Shown here piece by piece: positions 1 to 11,194 of a DNA stretch of 64,000 nucleotides. Numbering within the stretch: position 1 is the first letter of the stretch; each line of letters opens with the position of its first letter. This DNA is from Lunularia cruciata. Lineage: Eukaryota > Streptophyta > Marchantiopsida > Lunulariales > Lunulariaceae. The position numbers and the translations under genes were made by a program. The notes under the pieces were generated by a model that searched no databases, was not told where the DNA came from, and worked only from the letters and a program-made list of their open reading frames with translations. The stretch covers positions 79,750,218 to 79,814,217 of the forward strand of contig OX419755.1 of the NCBI GenBank assembly GCA_948567375.1, in the 5' to 3' direction.

Positions 1-50
1 GTTGGCACTTGTAAGCTCAAACTTGATTTTGTTGTGCCTTTTCCCATCAT

Positions 51-380
51 ATGTCTAATCTGCATAAGGCCTATCACCTTGAGCTACTACCACACATGAA
101 GATCCATATAATGTTCTATGGTTCCTTGCTATGCAGATATGCACCCCGACCACCTTACTTTCCTTCCATACAAGATATTAGACCTTGTACAACACTCATT
201 GATGGCATGAAGAAATACAAAGTAGAACACATTCTCCAAAAACTCATCTGTGGTCCATGCCATTTATGTGTAAAATATATCGTACATTGGAAAGGGTACT
301 CATTTCCCGAGGCAACCTTAGAACCTATAAATAACTTGACCAATGCACTCATGTTAGTGCAATTTTTGAGTAACAATTAA
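51..380 (+). pseudogene. integrase tail and chromodomain of a chromovirus
   Basis: The 109-codon open segment resembles the chromovirus integrase C-terminus. Residues 6-30 match the tail typical of plant chromoviruses (KAYHLELLPHMKIH), and residues about 55-105 form a chromodomain (YKVEHILQK, then VKYIVHWKGY, then EATLEP). The chromodomain guides integration to particular chromatin in this clade. The tryptophan usually found in the EATWEP motif is leucine here, and the 5' remainder of pol is outside the window, so this is scored as a relic rather than a gene. Confidence 0.8.
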
Positions 381-695
381 GCATTAGGATCATTGCATCT
401 TAAAAGGAGGAGGTTTGTAATATCATTTGCTAGATAGATTATCTAGAGATGAAAATTAGCTTGATAATATCTAAAGGGATATTATATGTGATGGTGTAAG
501 TAGATCCGATAGAGATGTCATCAAAATATTACTTCCATTAATAGTGTTGAGGTTGAAAACACATTGAAAACTTTTGAACTAATTTTGGAGATCTAAATGG
601 ATAAATTAGACATTGCAAAATAAAATATTCCTTCACCTTCAAGAGGGAAAAGGGGTTGCCTTCTTCCCCTTGTTTGTCTCGCCGAGAACTTTCTG

Positions 696-1103
696 ACTAT
701 ACTTCATCCATATTGTTCTAAGCTTTTTCAATGAAAAATTTCTTAAAAGTTATCATTGATAAAACTTGTCTGATCCTCTAAATTAAAAAAAAAATTAGAC
801 ATGTCACAAATTCATACCACTAATCTTTCCAACTATACTTCATCCATATTGTTCTACGCTTTTTCAGTGAAAAATTTCTTAAAAGTTATCATTGATAAAC
901 TAGTCTGACCCTCTAAATTAAAAAAAAAATTTAGACATGTCACAAATTCATACCACTAATCTTTCCGACTATACTTCATCCATATTGTTCTGAGCTTTTT
1001 CAATGAAAAATTTCTTAAAAGTTATCATTGATCAAACTTGTCTAACCATCTAAATTAAATTTTTTTTTAGACATGTCGCAAATTCATACCACTAATCTAA
1101 ACT
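696..1103 (+). repeat. 136-bp tandem repeat, about three copies, inside the LTR
   Basis: Units begin at 696, 832 and 968 with ACTATACTTCATCCATATTG, so the period is exactly 136 bp. Each unit ends in an A-rich run followed by a GACATGTC palindrome and a conserved stretch. Further single GACATGTC motifs continue to about 1425. The other LTRs of this family in the window carry only one or two GACATGTC sites and no such array. Confidence 0.9.
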
Positions 1104-1575
1104 CATTGACATGTCATTAATCCATATGTCACTAGTATATATATATATAAAACTCTGTCAAATGATCCACTCCAAAGGATAACTCTGTCAAATGGTTATT
1201 TTCCTTATTTAAATTCTTTTTAAAATTTTTATGGTCAAATTTACTTGATAGACCAACTAAAATAAATATCAATATTTCACCGTTCTATACAACTAATCTA
1301 GTCTCATAAACATGTCACTTATATAATGGAACGTCCATAGAATTAATCTAATGGACATGTCACTGATTCCTTTCGAGTATGTATATGCGATCCGTGCAAC
1401 TAATCTAATCTCGTGGACATGTCACTACCTCCTTTCGAATATATGCGCTTTGCTATAGAATTAAAACAGGGCTCATTTGGGACATCCGACTATTAAGAAA
1501 TGAAGAAGTCGAACATCAAAGCATCTATTTCTCTTATTTCTCTTATGTTTCTTCTCTTGGGGTTCGAACATTACA

Positions 1576-1701
1576 ACATCCCATAACCTTCCAGAGTGTA
1601 ATGCCAAGGCAGTGGGCCGACAAATGCCTGTCATTTCAACATCCCCCAGCCTTCCAGAGTGTAATGCCAAGGCGATGGGCCGACAAACGCCTGTCATTTC
1701 A
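1576..1701 (+). repeat. 63-bp tandem duplication abutting the LTR
   Basis: Two head-to-tail copies, 1576-1638 and 1639-1701, each starting ACATCCC and containing CTTCCAGAGTGTAATGCCAA; they differ at a few positions. The first copy starts exactly at the end of the LTR. Confidence 0.85.
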
Positions 1702-2091
1702 GTCTAATGGTATGATGAACGCAAATTTAGATTTGTCTACAAATCAGTTTTCTATTTACGATATCTACCTCTTTGACTCAAGTTGTAGCTGATCACGCCC
1801 TTGCACCCTGTCTCGTTAGTGCCATTACCCGTGTAGCGTTGCATGAGAATGCATTCATTCCACTGGTACGTGCGATGAAACCGAAGGTGCTTTGCAGGTC
1901 TCCCACGGGACAAGATATGCTTTTGAGATGCACCAGAGATTTTCGCATTCAAGTTTCTGGAAAAGACTATGGAGAACTTGTTCTTTTATGAATGAGAGGG
2001 GGTGTGATCGCCAGAGTCCACTAAAACAACTTTTTCTAGATAATGATTTGACTATTCTAGATTGAAGTTTAAGATTGTGCCAGGCAGTCAC
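1702..2091. other. intergenic, 3' flank of SHMT
   Basis: No convincing gene. The overlapping short ORFs on both strands resemble nothing I recognise. The stretch next to 2092 is presumably the SHMT 3' untranslated region. Confidence 0.6.
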
Positions 2092-4189
2092 TCAGACAGG
2101 GACCTTAATTGCGTTCACATCAAATCCAGGCATGTCAAAAGACGAAGCAAACTTCTCCACTGCCTCCTTGAGAGCAGCAATCTCCTTGTTGCCGTCCAAC
2201 CCCTTGTTGAAGTCTCTGAGCAACTTTCCGTATTGTTTCTGTACAGAGAGAGTGATATTCACTGCCTGTTCGAGAAAGTCTGCAATCTGCTCAAAGTCCT
2301 TCTCCTTCAAGCCTCTTGACGTCATGGCGGGTGCACCTGCGATTCATAACAATTCTTGAAGTTCTTCCGCTTCATCTTGCTTATTATCCAGACTGTAATC
2401 ATTTCCCTCTATTAAATGCTCAATTAACAACATACAACAAATCTAGATGGTTGAACTGGCTACTGTGACATGCTACACGAGAGAGCGATGAGCAGCTGGT
2501 CTAGACTCTTTCGCACATCTTTCCCGGAACTATTAATCTAGCACACATAAAATTTATTACTATGATCATGGAACCATGTGTGATTATGTGATCACTCACG
2601 GGTCCTCCACAAAGATCCAGAGACACTTACCAACTCTGACTCCACCGGGGGCAAGAGCACTGCTGTCACCAAATACCGCATTCTTGTTAAGAGTGATATG
2701 TGCCAACTCGCATACTCTTTCCACTTTGTTTCCTGTGAAAAGAAGAAAAACACAGTTCCATGGATTAATAGTGATCGCAGTCGTAACTTGATGGATTGAA
2801 GTCTAATAAGAAGATCTGATAGATTCAGAAGCTGAAGGCGGACTCGATCTTCGAGTACCGGTACAATTTTTGACTTACCAGTCAGACCAAGAGGTCTCAA
2901 ATCCCATAGGACAAGATGATTATCGGTTCCGTTAGTAACCATCTTGTATCCCTTCTTCATTAAAGCAGCGCCGATGGCTGCAGCATTGGCCCTAACTTGC
3001 TTAGCGTACTCCTTGAACAGAGGGGTATTAACCTGCTTCAGTGCCACGGCAAGGGCAGCAATTTGATGATTGTGAGGACCCCCCTGCAGAGATGGGAACA
3101 CAGCAAAGTTAATCTTATCCTCATAGTCGTACTTCGTTTCTCCCTTGTCTCCCTTCTTCGCTGGCTTAACACCCTTTCTGAAGAAGATCATACCGGCTCT
3201 TGGCCCTCTCAGACTCTTGTGTGTGGTGGTTGTCACCACATCACAGTGCTCAAAAGGACTGTTAACCTCCTGCAAGAAAAAGAGTCCACAACCCGTCAGA
3301 GAACAACACATGTACAACAATACATCCAATTTTCTCAACAATCCGGCAAAGACTCAGAAGAATGCACCTAGCCTCAGGCCAATGAACTGTTGACCAACAG
3401 CTCCAAGAGCCAGAGAAGTATATATCTACAACAGTAAGTTCAATCGCCTCCAGAAAACACAGTAAGAAGGATACACTAGGAGGTAATGTGGGGGTAGTGC
3501 CACATATATACCTGGGCTGCGACGAGACCACTGAAGTGAGCCATATCACACATAAGCATAGCTCCACACTTGTCTGCAGTGGCTCTGAGTCTGGCGTAAT
3601 CCCAGTCACGAGGGTAGGCACTTCCTCCAGATATGATCAATTTCGGTCTGTAGTCCAAGGCCTTCTCCTCCAACTTGTCGTAATCGATGTACCCGGTGGT
3701 TGCATCCACCTTGTAGGGCAGACTCTCGAAATAAATGGAGGTTGCAGAAATCTTCTTCCCCCCGGAGGTGTAGTACCCGTGCGTCAAATGTCCGCCTGAT
3801 GGCAGATCCAACCCCATAATGCGATCATGGGGGTTCAACAATGCTGTGTAAACTGCAAAATTTGCAGGACTGCCGGAATAAGGTTGCACATTGACACCCC
3901 ATTTCTCCGAGTCCAGATGGAACGCAACGAGAGCTCTGGCTCTGCAAATATTCTCGATCTGATCCACAAACTCATTACCTCCGTAGTATCTCGCTCCGGG
4001 AAGACCTTCCGAGTACTTATTGGTGAGAGCGCTACCTAGGGCTTCAATCACAGCCTGGGACGTGAAGTTCTCAGACGCAATCAGCTCGATACCCTTGTAC
4101 TGGCGGACCTTCTCCTGCTCCACCAGGTTGAAAATCTCCTCATCGGCCTCCTCGAGGGTCGTGTTCCCCCATTCCTTCACCGATCCCAT
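2092..4189 (-). CDS. SHMT: serine hydroxymethyltransferase, cytosolic type
   Basis: PLP enzyme converting serine plus tetrahydrofolate to glycine plus 5,10-methylene-tetrahydrofolate, the main entry to one-carbon metabolism. Exons on the minus strand are 4189-3512, 3269-2879, 2732-2631 and 2336-2092. All junctions are GT-AG and the frame is continuous, giving 471 aa, the usual length of plant cytosolic isoforms. Visible motifs are [11 protein letters not shown] near residue 35, [30 protein letters not shown], and [12 protein letters not shown] with the PLP-binding lysine at residue 244. The C-terminal exon reads APAMTSRGL and ends in VPV. The N-terminus starts directly at MGSVKEWGN with no transit peptide, which favours the cytosolic form over mitochondrial or plastid forms. 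The start is the only in-frame ATG ahead of the conserved WGN motif. It looks intact, so it is likely functional. Confidence 0.95.
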
Positions 4190-5270
4190 AGCTCCAATAA
4201 AATTTGAGCAATGTGCACCTTCCTCTCACTGGTTTTCTTTCTCTCGTTCCTCTCACAAATCAGAGTAAGAAAGGGGCAATGGCAACTTCACTCTGGCTCC
4301 CCTGGGTTTGTAGAGCTTCTCCAGCTGCTCGGAGTGAAACAGAAGCAGGGGTCGACAATCACCAGGAATTGTACAAAGAACGGGCCCCCGTCGAGGGCGC
4401 TGATGAGGCTCGGTATCCACATAGGATATGGTTGGTTCACACAAACTAAAAGCAGGAGATGATCACATGCGTGTCCTGTGCACCCATTACCTGTTCCGTG
4501 AACTTGGACTGCTCCTTCATGGTAGGAGTATTTACTGTGGTACCATGGATGTGGTCGGAAGGTACCAGCAGATTCTGAGGTTTCCAAGCGACAAGAGGTT
4601 TCCCAGTCGGGCATGTCCGTTCCCAAATTTTGGTAATAAGAAGCTATTACGGGCTGAAAACGAAACAGGTGAGGCAGGCACATCCCCGAAATTAGCGATG
4701 CATTCGGGACTGAGGCGCTACTTTTATTGTTGTGGAGACGGTAGAGTTCAGTAGAACCCGGTGATCCCGGCGATACGACATTTTCTCCATTTCCACCCGA
4801 ATTGCTCGATAGGGACACGTGAGAACGGCTCCGGTAGATTCTCGGGTTGTCGGCAGTAAAAGAGATTTCTCGGCACAGATGAAACAGGTGAGTTGGAAGA
4901 CACCGTCCCGAAATAAATGTATCTTGCCGGGAGTTTGTATAAGCCGGTACGTCATGGCTGCCCCGGACAGGCTCTCCGAAAAGTCTTTCCCGAGCACTGC
5001 AGTGTCCACGCCAAGGCTCGAGGGGATATTTTTTGTGAGCGGAAGCTTCCTGCAGCTGTCGAGTAATACCGGGCAAGTGCAGAAAAGTTGGAGATTGTTA
5101 CACTATGATTCCTCTTTTGTATCGTCCGGTATAGCCGCATACCCGTCATCGATTCCGGGAATTCGTCGGAGAATTGAGAATTCCCGCGTGTACCTTACTT
5201 CCGTGCCGGAAGGTCCCAACCATTGGGTACACCACGGTAAACGTCTGAAGTCAACCCGTCCCACCGTATA
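4190..5270 (-). other. CpG/CCGG-rich upstream region of SHMT with a long unassigned ORF
   Basis: About 1.1 kb upstream of the SHMT start. It probably holds the promoter and 5' leader. It is noticeably richer in GC and in CCGG sites than the surrounding DNA. It contains a 262-codon open frame on the minus strand (4288-5076) that resembles no family I know and has the composition of chance translation. A short direct repeat (AACAGGTGAG followed by CCCCGAAAT or CCCGAAATA) occurs near 4662-4700 and 4884-4920. Confidence 0.45.
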
Positions 5271-6870
5271 ATCATATGGTCATGGAATGTCTCCCACCCC
5301 ATGAGAAAGTGAATAATAGAGAGAGATAGCTCGAAAGCCCAGAATGATAATCATACATAGCACTGTATAAAGCCTCGACTCTTCCAATTCCCCATGAAAG
5401 TATCTGCCGTCCAGACTGACTCCTTTCAAGAAAGAAGGCTGGGTGAAGTTTGGTCATCAATACTGTACTGACTGGTCCTGTACTTTCTTCACATTTTGTA
5501 GGAAGGACAGATGAATGAATGAATGTGAATGTGAATGTGAAGCTGCTGTATCAATACGGAAGGTGCAACCCGACGCATGTGAAAATAATAGGAGCAGGAG
5601 ACCCCTCTCAAGTCTGAAAAGACAAAAAGAAAGTAAAATCGTAATAAAATTTTAGAAATAAATTTAAATTTAACCATAAAATATAAAAATAATAACATAT
5701 CCAAAAAATAATTAGAGAAATTAGTATGATCGATTATATCAAAAACAATATAAATTCAAAATATATATTTATACATTGACTATATATATGATCGCTTATA
5801 TCAAAAAATATTATACATCAAGTAAATCGACTATCTACGTGAGAACAAGCGAACAGAGTACGATGAAATGAGATTAGAAGCCATCCAGGGACGGGGGATG
5901 CAAAGCGAAGCGAGAGAGTATATCGCAACTATGAACACATGAGTAGTACAGAACGCGGTCATAATGATGGATAATGTATTTAACTCTGTTAGCAGTTCAT
6001 GCTCTCCAATCTTGCATAACTCGAATAGAGTTTGTACAGAATGCACGTTTGCTCGGGACAAGCGGGTTTGCAAGTCAGGTTTACCATCTTGATCATAAAC
6101 CCTAAATCCTTTCACAATTTCCTGAGGAGAACAGAATGCCCACCACTTAGGTCGATTCGGACATATCCGATCTCCTCTAACCTGAACTTCTCGTCGCCCG
6201 CTCAAGTGTGGCAGTGGAGCTGGGTGTATGTTGTCGGTGGTGGCATGCGGTGAGTGCGGTCGTCCTTGCCCAAATTTGTGCGTTGGTTACTTGTGGAAGC
6301 TGATCCAATACGACCCGCGTGTAGTTGAATGGATGTGCTGCTTCTGCATGTGTCCTCATTTCCTAGGGCTTTGGACTTGACGTGGATTTAATCTGTTCTT
6401 TTCTAGTTGTTGTCTACAGTAATCCAGTGTCTGTTTGTTTATGCTTGATGGGAATCCGCTGATTGACCAACTGGTTCCGGAGTACAAGTACCGGATTTGA
6501 ATTTAGCTTAATTGGAGTTGAAACGAAGAGTTTCGCAGATCGTGGATTTGGAATCCGTCCTTTTGGGTTACAGAGTTCTGATTTTGACCCCTTGCATATA
6601 TGAATAGGAGGAGTCCTGAGATGAAAGGCATAATTTCAATACGAGGGCGACGAATTTAACAGTCATGTCTCGTTAGGGCATCCGTGGATTTCATCGAGAA
6701 GTAGAATGTGTCGTCCGGAAGGAATTTGGTGTTTTGGAGTCAATGTTGTTACTCTAAAGCATTCGGTTGGAACGAAATTGTCCGTCATGATTAGTAGCAG
6801 AAGATGGGCCTAATTTGAGGCTTTTGAGGAGCTGCAAATTTTGCAGCTTCTCCTGCAGCAGCAAGTCAGA
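5271..6870. other. intergenic region and leader of the PPR gene
   Basis: 5500-5545 holds a GAATGAATGTGAATGTGAA microsatellite. 5640-5830 is AT-rich. 5831-6205 and 6177-6359 are minus-strand open frames with no recognisable domain. 6360-6870 is probably the transcribed leader of the PPR gene; an in-frame stop at 6811 bounds its reading frame. Confidence 0.5.
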
Positions 6871-9057
6871 ATGAGAATGAAACCTGTTCAACGACTTTTG
6901 CTTCTCTCTTTGCGGGTGCCGGAATTCCGTGGGAATTTTTCCTTCATCGACCCTGGGGTCGATGGACTTAGCTGTTCACGTCTGGAGCAGCCGGATTGCA
7001 CCTTTCCAGCTACAGATAATATTGAGGGTGATCAGGGCTCCGACCAGAATTTGTGTAGAGATACCCTAAAAGATAGCATCTGCCGGCTTTTCCCATTTAA
7101 CAGAAGCTCTTGGACAAGTGGAGGAGTGCAACTCCAGAATTGTAGATTGGTGTCCGGTTGGGCTGCTGAGGATTCTGTGGAGGGCACTACACAGGCCTGG
7201 TTGAGGGAGTACAGGTTGGGACTACAAGAAAGTAAGAGAATTGAGGATGATAAAGCGTCGAATGGAGTAGATCCCTACAGAGCTAGGATTCAGAAGGCCA
7301 ATCATCAGGGTGCTGACCCAGGTCGTGGACAGTGGAGCAAAATTCAAGGGCATGGAAGAGATGAGACTGTGGCTAGAATTTGCCGGGTGCTCACAGGAAA
7401 GAAATGGTGGGGACCAGATCTTATATCAATTTTGGTGCGAATGGAACTGAGGTTAGAACCTTACATAGTCAATCAGGTTTTGAAGCAGCAGCAGAGGGTC
7501 CAAGTGGCTGTGGGGTTCTTCCAGTGGACTAAGGAACAGAAAGGATATAAGCACAACACTTGCGTGTACAATACAATGATCGGCATTGTTGGTAGCAATA
7601 AAGACTTTGTGGCGATGAAAGGTCTGATGGAGGAAATGCTGAGAGATGGTTGCGAGCCTAATTCAGTTACATTCACTTTGATAATTAGAAGCTTCGGATC
7701 TAAAAAGATAGACAAAGCAGTAGACACTTTCGAGCATATGCAGGAGTTCGGGTTTCCTCCAGATATAGCCACGTTCAATTGCTTAATAGACCTTCTCATA
7801 AAGGCAGGAGATGACACGAAGGCATGGAGCTACTACCAGAAACTGGTAGATTCTGGTCTGGAACCTGATAGGATTACTCACAATATCCTGTACAGTAGCT
7901 TCGTCAAATGTGGCAGAGTGGATGATGCCTGCTCGTTGACAAAGGCTTATCTTCATGTGAGCAAATACAACTCATTGATCCACTTCTTAGGTAGAGCGAA
8001 CAAGTTGGAGGATGCCCTCAAGGTTTTCCATAACATGCAAGACAAAGGGAAGCCTGACAATTTCACCTATTCGTCACTTATAACTTTCCTTGGAAAGGCG
8101 GGCAAGGTTGATGATGCCTGGCATCTCTTTCAGGAGATGAAAATATCTGGATGCTGTCCTGATGTCGTAGTCTACAGTGCCATCATGAATGCTTTTCGTA
8201 AGGCTAGCAAACCAGATCACGTTCTTGGTCTTTTCCATGAGATGAAGAGACAGGGGTGTGAACCAGATCGAGAATCCTACAGTGATCTCATCCATTCCTT
8301 GGTGGAGGCGAACAGAGCTGATTTAGCGTGCAAGTTCTTGGAAGAGATGAAGGAGAAAGGATTTGAACCGAAGATTACCACTTACTCGGATGTGCTATGG
8401 ATGCTGGGTAAGGCAGGTATAGTTGATGCGGCGTTCAAAATTTTCCAGGAGATGAGAGGTATGTGGCGGAAGCCCAGGGTAAATGCTTACCATTCCATAA
8501 TAGTGGCATTCAGCCTAGCAGGGAGAATGGAGGAGGCTTCGTCACTTTTTAAGCAAGCAAAAGAAGTTGGGTGCACACCTCCTAGCGACATGTATTCTGA
8601 TATGATCCATGGGTTCTGCAAAGTGGGAGACATATCTTCAGCTCGGGAACTATTTCTGGAGATGCATGCCAAAGGATTTTTCCTTGACCTCTTGACTAGC
8701 AACGTTCTTATCAACAGCCTGTGCAAGGCCAAACGGTACGATGAGGCTTTTCAACTGTTCCAGCAAATGCCTGAAAATGGGTGCACCCCCAATGTTGTCA
8801 CGTATACCACTCTCATTCGTGGTTATTGTGATTTTGGTCGGGAGGATCTAGCCTTTTCTTTGTTCCGAGAGATGAAAGAGAAAGGTTGTACGCCGAACGT
8901 AATTACCTTCAACACTCTTATCAACCTCTTGACCAAGAAAGGGAAGTCACATGAAGCATACAAGCTTATCCAGGAAATGGAGCAGTCAGGTTGTCCTCCT
9001 AACGAGTTTACGTTACTTAGTGTGGAGCCTCTAGTGTCCAGTGAAGAGAAAGCTTGA
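6871..9057 (+). CDS. P-class pentatricopeptide repeat protein
   Basis: Single-exon gene of 728 codons. The first in-frame ATG after the stop at 6811 is at 6871; the open frame extends to 6841 only through a TTG. The first residues (MRMKPVQRLLLLSLRVPEFR) are basic and hydrophobic, as in organellar targeting peptides. Residues 1-230 carry no repeats but end in the typical plant lead-in (KKWWGPDLISIL, then VAVGFFQWTKEQKGYKHN). From residue 231 there are about 14 tandem PPR motifs, one of them (the fourth, near RITHNILYSSFVKCG) short by several residues. All are P-type; there are no E, DYW or SMR domains. Such proteins bind single-stranded organellar RNA and act in stability, splicing or translation. 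The target is unknown. Lack of introns is normal for the family. Confidence 0.93.
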   Translation: MRMKPVQRLLLLSLRVPEFRGNFSFIDPGVDGLSCSRLEQPDCTFPATDNIEGDQGSDQNLCRDTLKDSICRLFPFNRSSWTSGGVQLQNCRLVSGWAAEDSVEGTTQAWLREYRLGLQESKRIEDDKASNGVDPYRARIQKANHQGADPGRGQWSKIQGHGRDETVARICRVLTGKKWWGPDLISILVRMELRLEPYIVNQVLKQQQRVQVAVGFFQWTKEQKGYKHNTCVYNTMIGIVGSNKDFVAMKGLMEEMLRDGCEPNSVTFTLIIRSFGSKKIDKAVDTFEHMQEFGFPPDIATFNCLIDLLIKAGDDTKAWSYYQKLVDSGLEPDRITHNILYSSFVKCGRVDDACSLTKAYLHVSKYNSLIHFLGRANKLEDALKVFHNMQDKGKPDNFTYSSLITFLGKAGKVDDAWHLFQEMKISGCCPDVVVYSAIMNAFRKASKPDHVLGLFHEMKRQGCEPDRESYSDLIHSLVEANRADLACKFLEEMKEKGFEPKITTYSDVLWMLGKAGIVDAAFKIFQEMRGMWRKPRVNAYHSIIVAFSLAGRMEEASSLFKQAKEVGCTPPSDMYSDMIHGFCKVGDISSARELFLEMHAKGFFLDLLTSNVLINSLCKAKRYDEAFQLFQQMPENGCTPNVVTYTTLIRGYCDFGREDLAFSLFREMKEKGCTPNVITFNTLINLLTKKGKSHEAYKLIQEMEQSGCPPNEFTLLSVEPLVSSEEKA

Positions 9058-10954
9058 CAAGCGCTGTCACTGGAAGCATCACTAATACGGACGTATCGCC
9101 TGTGCCCTGTACATCCTATGCCTTTCCAAGCATGTCAATAGCGTGCATCTGCCGATAATAGGGACGAGATTGCACTTTGCAGAGGGACGAATGGTTACGA
9201 AGTTTATCAAAGTGCAGGGCAGCGCAAGCTAGTGTCGCTATGACGCTGTTAGGTGGAATCAATGAACCTAGTGTAATCAGCTGGGATGCTGATTTTACTG
9301 GGTCCATTCCTAAGCGTGTGACGCTTCTTTCTATATGTATGTCTGGAACAGCAGATTGTGCGAGCGACGTCTGCTTCGTCTACTTCATTTGTTTGCCATG
9401 GAAGAGTGGGCTTGAACCATAGTTCCGTAAGTTCCAGCTACAACTGACTGTCTCTCATTATTGAAGGGAATGACACAGAGAAAGATTTTCTTTCTCTGTA
9501 ATTCTATAGAAGTCAGTTTTTGCATCTGACACCAGCTTGAACATCACGCTAATTGTAGACAGGTCCGAAGAACGGGTGTTCGTTGGAAGTAAGGATGATT
9601 CAATCTAGAGTAGGAAAAGGACTATCAAGAGTATACACACGGATTCCTAAACAATCCTTTACATTGAGGGAAGTTGTTGTTCTCTTTGGAGAGATTGTTC
9701 GGTGAGCCTTGCTTGCATCACAGCATTGCTGTGATGCAAGCAAGGCGCGGGGAGGTCAGACTCCAGATATGAAATGCAACATCATCCCTGTCAACAGCGA
9801 AATAGTGGAAGCAACGATCAGCTCATGCATGATTGATGTGCGGAGAGTACAAATGGAAGAGTTGACATGAGTGTCATAATCAGGGCATCTTCTTTGAGGC
9901 TAATGCGGACCACGAAGCTCAAGCCGGAGGACATTTCCATCCGAGCACAGTTTAGGACGCTTCACATCGGTGATCATATCAGTCCTTTTCTGACATGTCT
10001 TAAATGACTCAGCGTCACAATTATTCAAATTGGAGTATATATTCTCTCTTGTAGTGTTTCAAGTTATTTATCAATGTCCAACTCTCCTCACTTCTAATAT
10101 CGATTGTAATAAGATAGGAGATGGGTGCCCTCGGTTGGCTTTTCATGTAACCTTCAAACTCGCAGACACGTTTATACATAGCAATTTCTGTTGTATACTC
10201 TTCTTAGTTCGTGAAAATCTGGGTAGAATGGTGCAAACTTTTGATAAAGGGCATTGCGAGAAGAAAACGTTGCTTTCTTCGCAACAAACGAGTCAAGTAG
10301 AGAAGCTTTTGGAAGGTTGTTCCCCAAGCGATAACATGGAGTTAAACCGTGGAAAGTCTATGGTTTGGGTAACTAAGAGCTATTATCCAACTCGCATATG
10401 CGCTGTCTGATTGCCACGTAAAGCATCTACTAAGCTTGCTTACAACGCTGGCTACTCCATACCTCTTTCTCAAAGACTTTTTGCAAGAGTCTATGAGATC
10501 TGTTTCGCAAAAGTATGTTGACAGGAACGCCCATCGAGTGGAGCCAGTCCGATACTTCGGTCGTGCTTGTGCTTACTGTCTATGTGGACGAGTCTTTTTC
10601 ACGACTATCTACTTATCTACCATTCTATGCTCATTCGTCATGCGAAGACCTCAACTCAAACTTGCATTATGTACAAACAAGAGTCTGAATCTTCACATCT
10701 GAACATGCCATACGAGTTCAGATAGGGACCCAAGCAACAAACTTTATGCCTCTGGCCGGTTCCTGCCAGACCAACAGTTTTAGTCGACCTGAGTGAGATG
10801 CCGGAGGGAAATCCAAAGTGAGACGCCAAGAATATACAAAGAAAAGCACGCAATTATAGAGGACTGAAACATTTAACGACGATAATAGAATGAAACATGG
10901 AGGAGCAAGGTTAAGCGATACAGGCCCGGTGGTAGATATGAATCGTCCAATGCT
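9058..10954. other. 3' flank of the PPR gene and intergenic DNA
   Basis: No recognisable gene. Contains the perfect palindrome at 9706-9746. Open frames at 9177-9422, 10030-10410 and 10436-10702 show no motif I recognise and no supporting splice pattern. Confidence 0.5.
9706..9746. repeat. perfect 20-bp inverted repeat with a 1-nt spacer
   Basis: Left arm 9706-9725 (GCCTTGCTTGCATCACAGCA), one T at 9726, right arm 9727-9746 being its exact reverse complement. As RNA or single-stranded DNA it would form a near-uninterrupted hairpin. No longer homology around it suggests a TIR element. Confidence 0.95.
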
Positions 10955-11194
10955 TTGTTCTTAGTTTGTCAACAAGAATTCAGTGAAGAACCTCCAACTT
11001 TCCGTATTCCCACACTAGAACCTAGACTTATCACTATATTGTTGATCTTCGTTACTGTAGGTTCTTTATTTTCATTAAGAGCTACGCACATAGGAGAGGA
11101 AGGTCTTTATCAAGCCATGCAAAGACAAAACCCAAGGGTAAGATGGAATAAAGCCCGAGTAGCATTGCCAACCATCATACTAAAAAGTAGATGA
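10955..11194 (+). CDS. unrecognised small ORF with one predicted membrane segment
   Basis: 79 codons. The segment LITILLIFVTVGSLFSL would span a membrane once; it is preceded by FRIPTLEPR and followed by a basic, glutamine-rich tail (YQAMQRQNPRVRWNKAR). The amino-acid composition looks more protein-like than neighbouring frames. It could be a real small membrane protein, the last exon of a larger gene, or chance. I recognise no family. The DNA is AT-rich with organelle-like codon choice, but I could not match it to a plastid gene. Confidence 0.3.
   Translation: MFLVCQQEFSEEPPTFRIPTLEPRLITILLIFVTVGSLFSLRATHIGEEGLYQAMQRQNPRVRWNKARVALPTIILKSR

Larger units (their letters stand above)
1..1575 (+). 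mobile_element. 3' end of a Ty3/gypsy chromovirus, with 3' LTR
   Basis: The 3' end of a plus-strand chromovirus enters from the left edge. It holds the integrase C-terminal tail and chromodomain (51-380), a purine-rich tract just before position 416, and an LTR at 416-1575. The LTR starts TGTAATA and ends ATTACA. It belongs to the same family as the LTRs at 15835-16593, 21662-22494, 28879-29480 and 32718-33318, which share a motif for 'glycosylase-free' non-coding DNA only, not coding sequence. At 1160 bp it is longer than its relatives (600-830 bp), largely because of internal tandem repeats. The 5' part of the element is outside the window, so its target duplication cannot be tested. Confidence 0.85.

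Noticed and set aside
2997..3621. Antisense open frames across SHMT
   Set aside because: They overlap conserved SHMT exons in the opposite strand and have no recognisable domain.
6841..6870. Extended PPR start at 6841
   Set aside because: That start is TTG; there is no ATG between the stop at 6811 and 6871, so ATG at 6871 was used.
10955..11194. Plastid DNA insertion
   Set aside because: I could not match the ORF to any plastid gene I know, and the flanks do not look plastid-derived.
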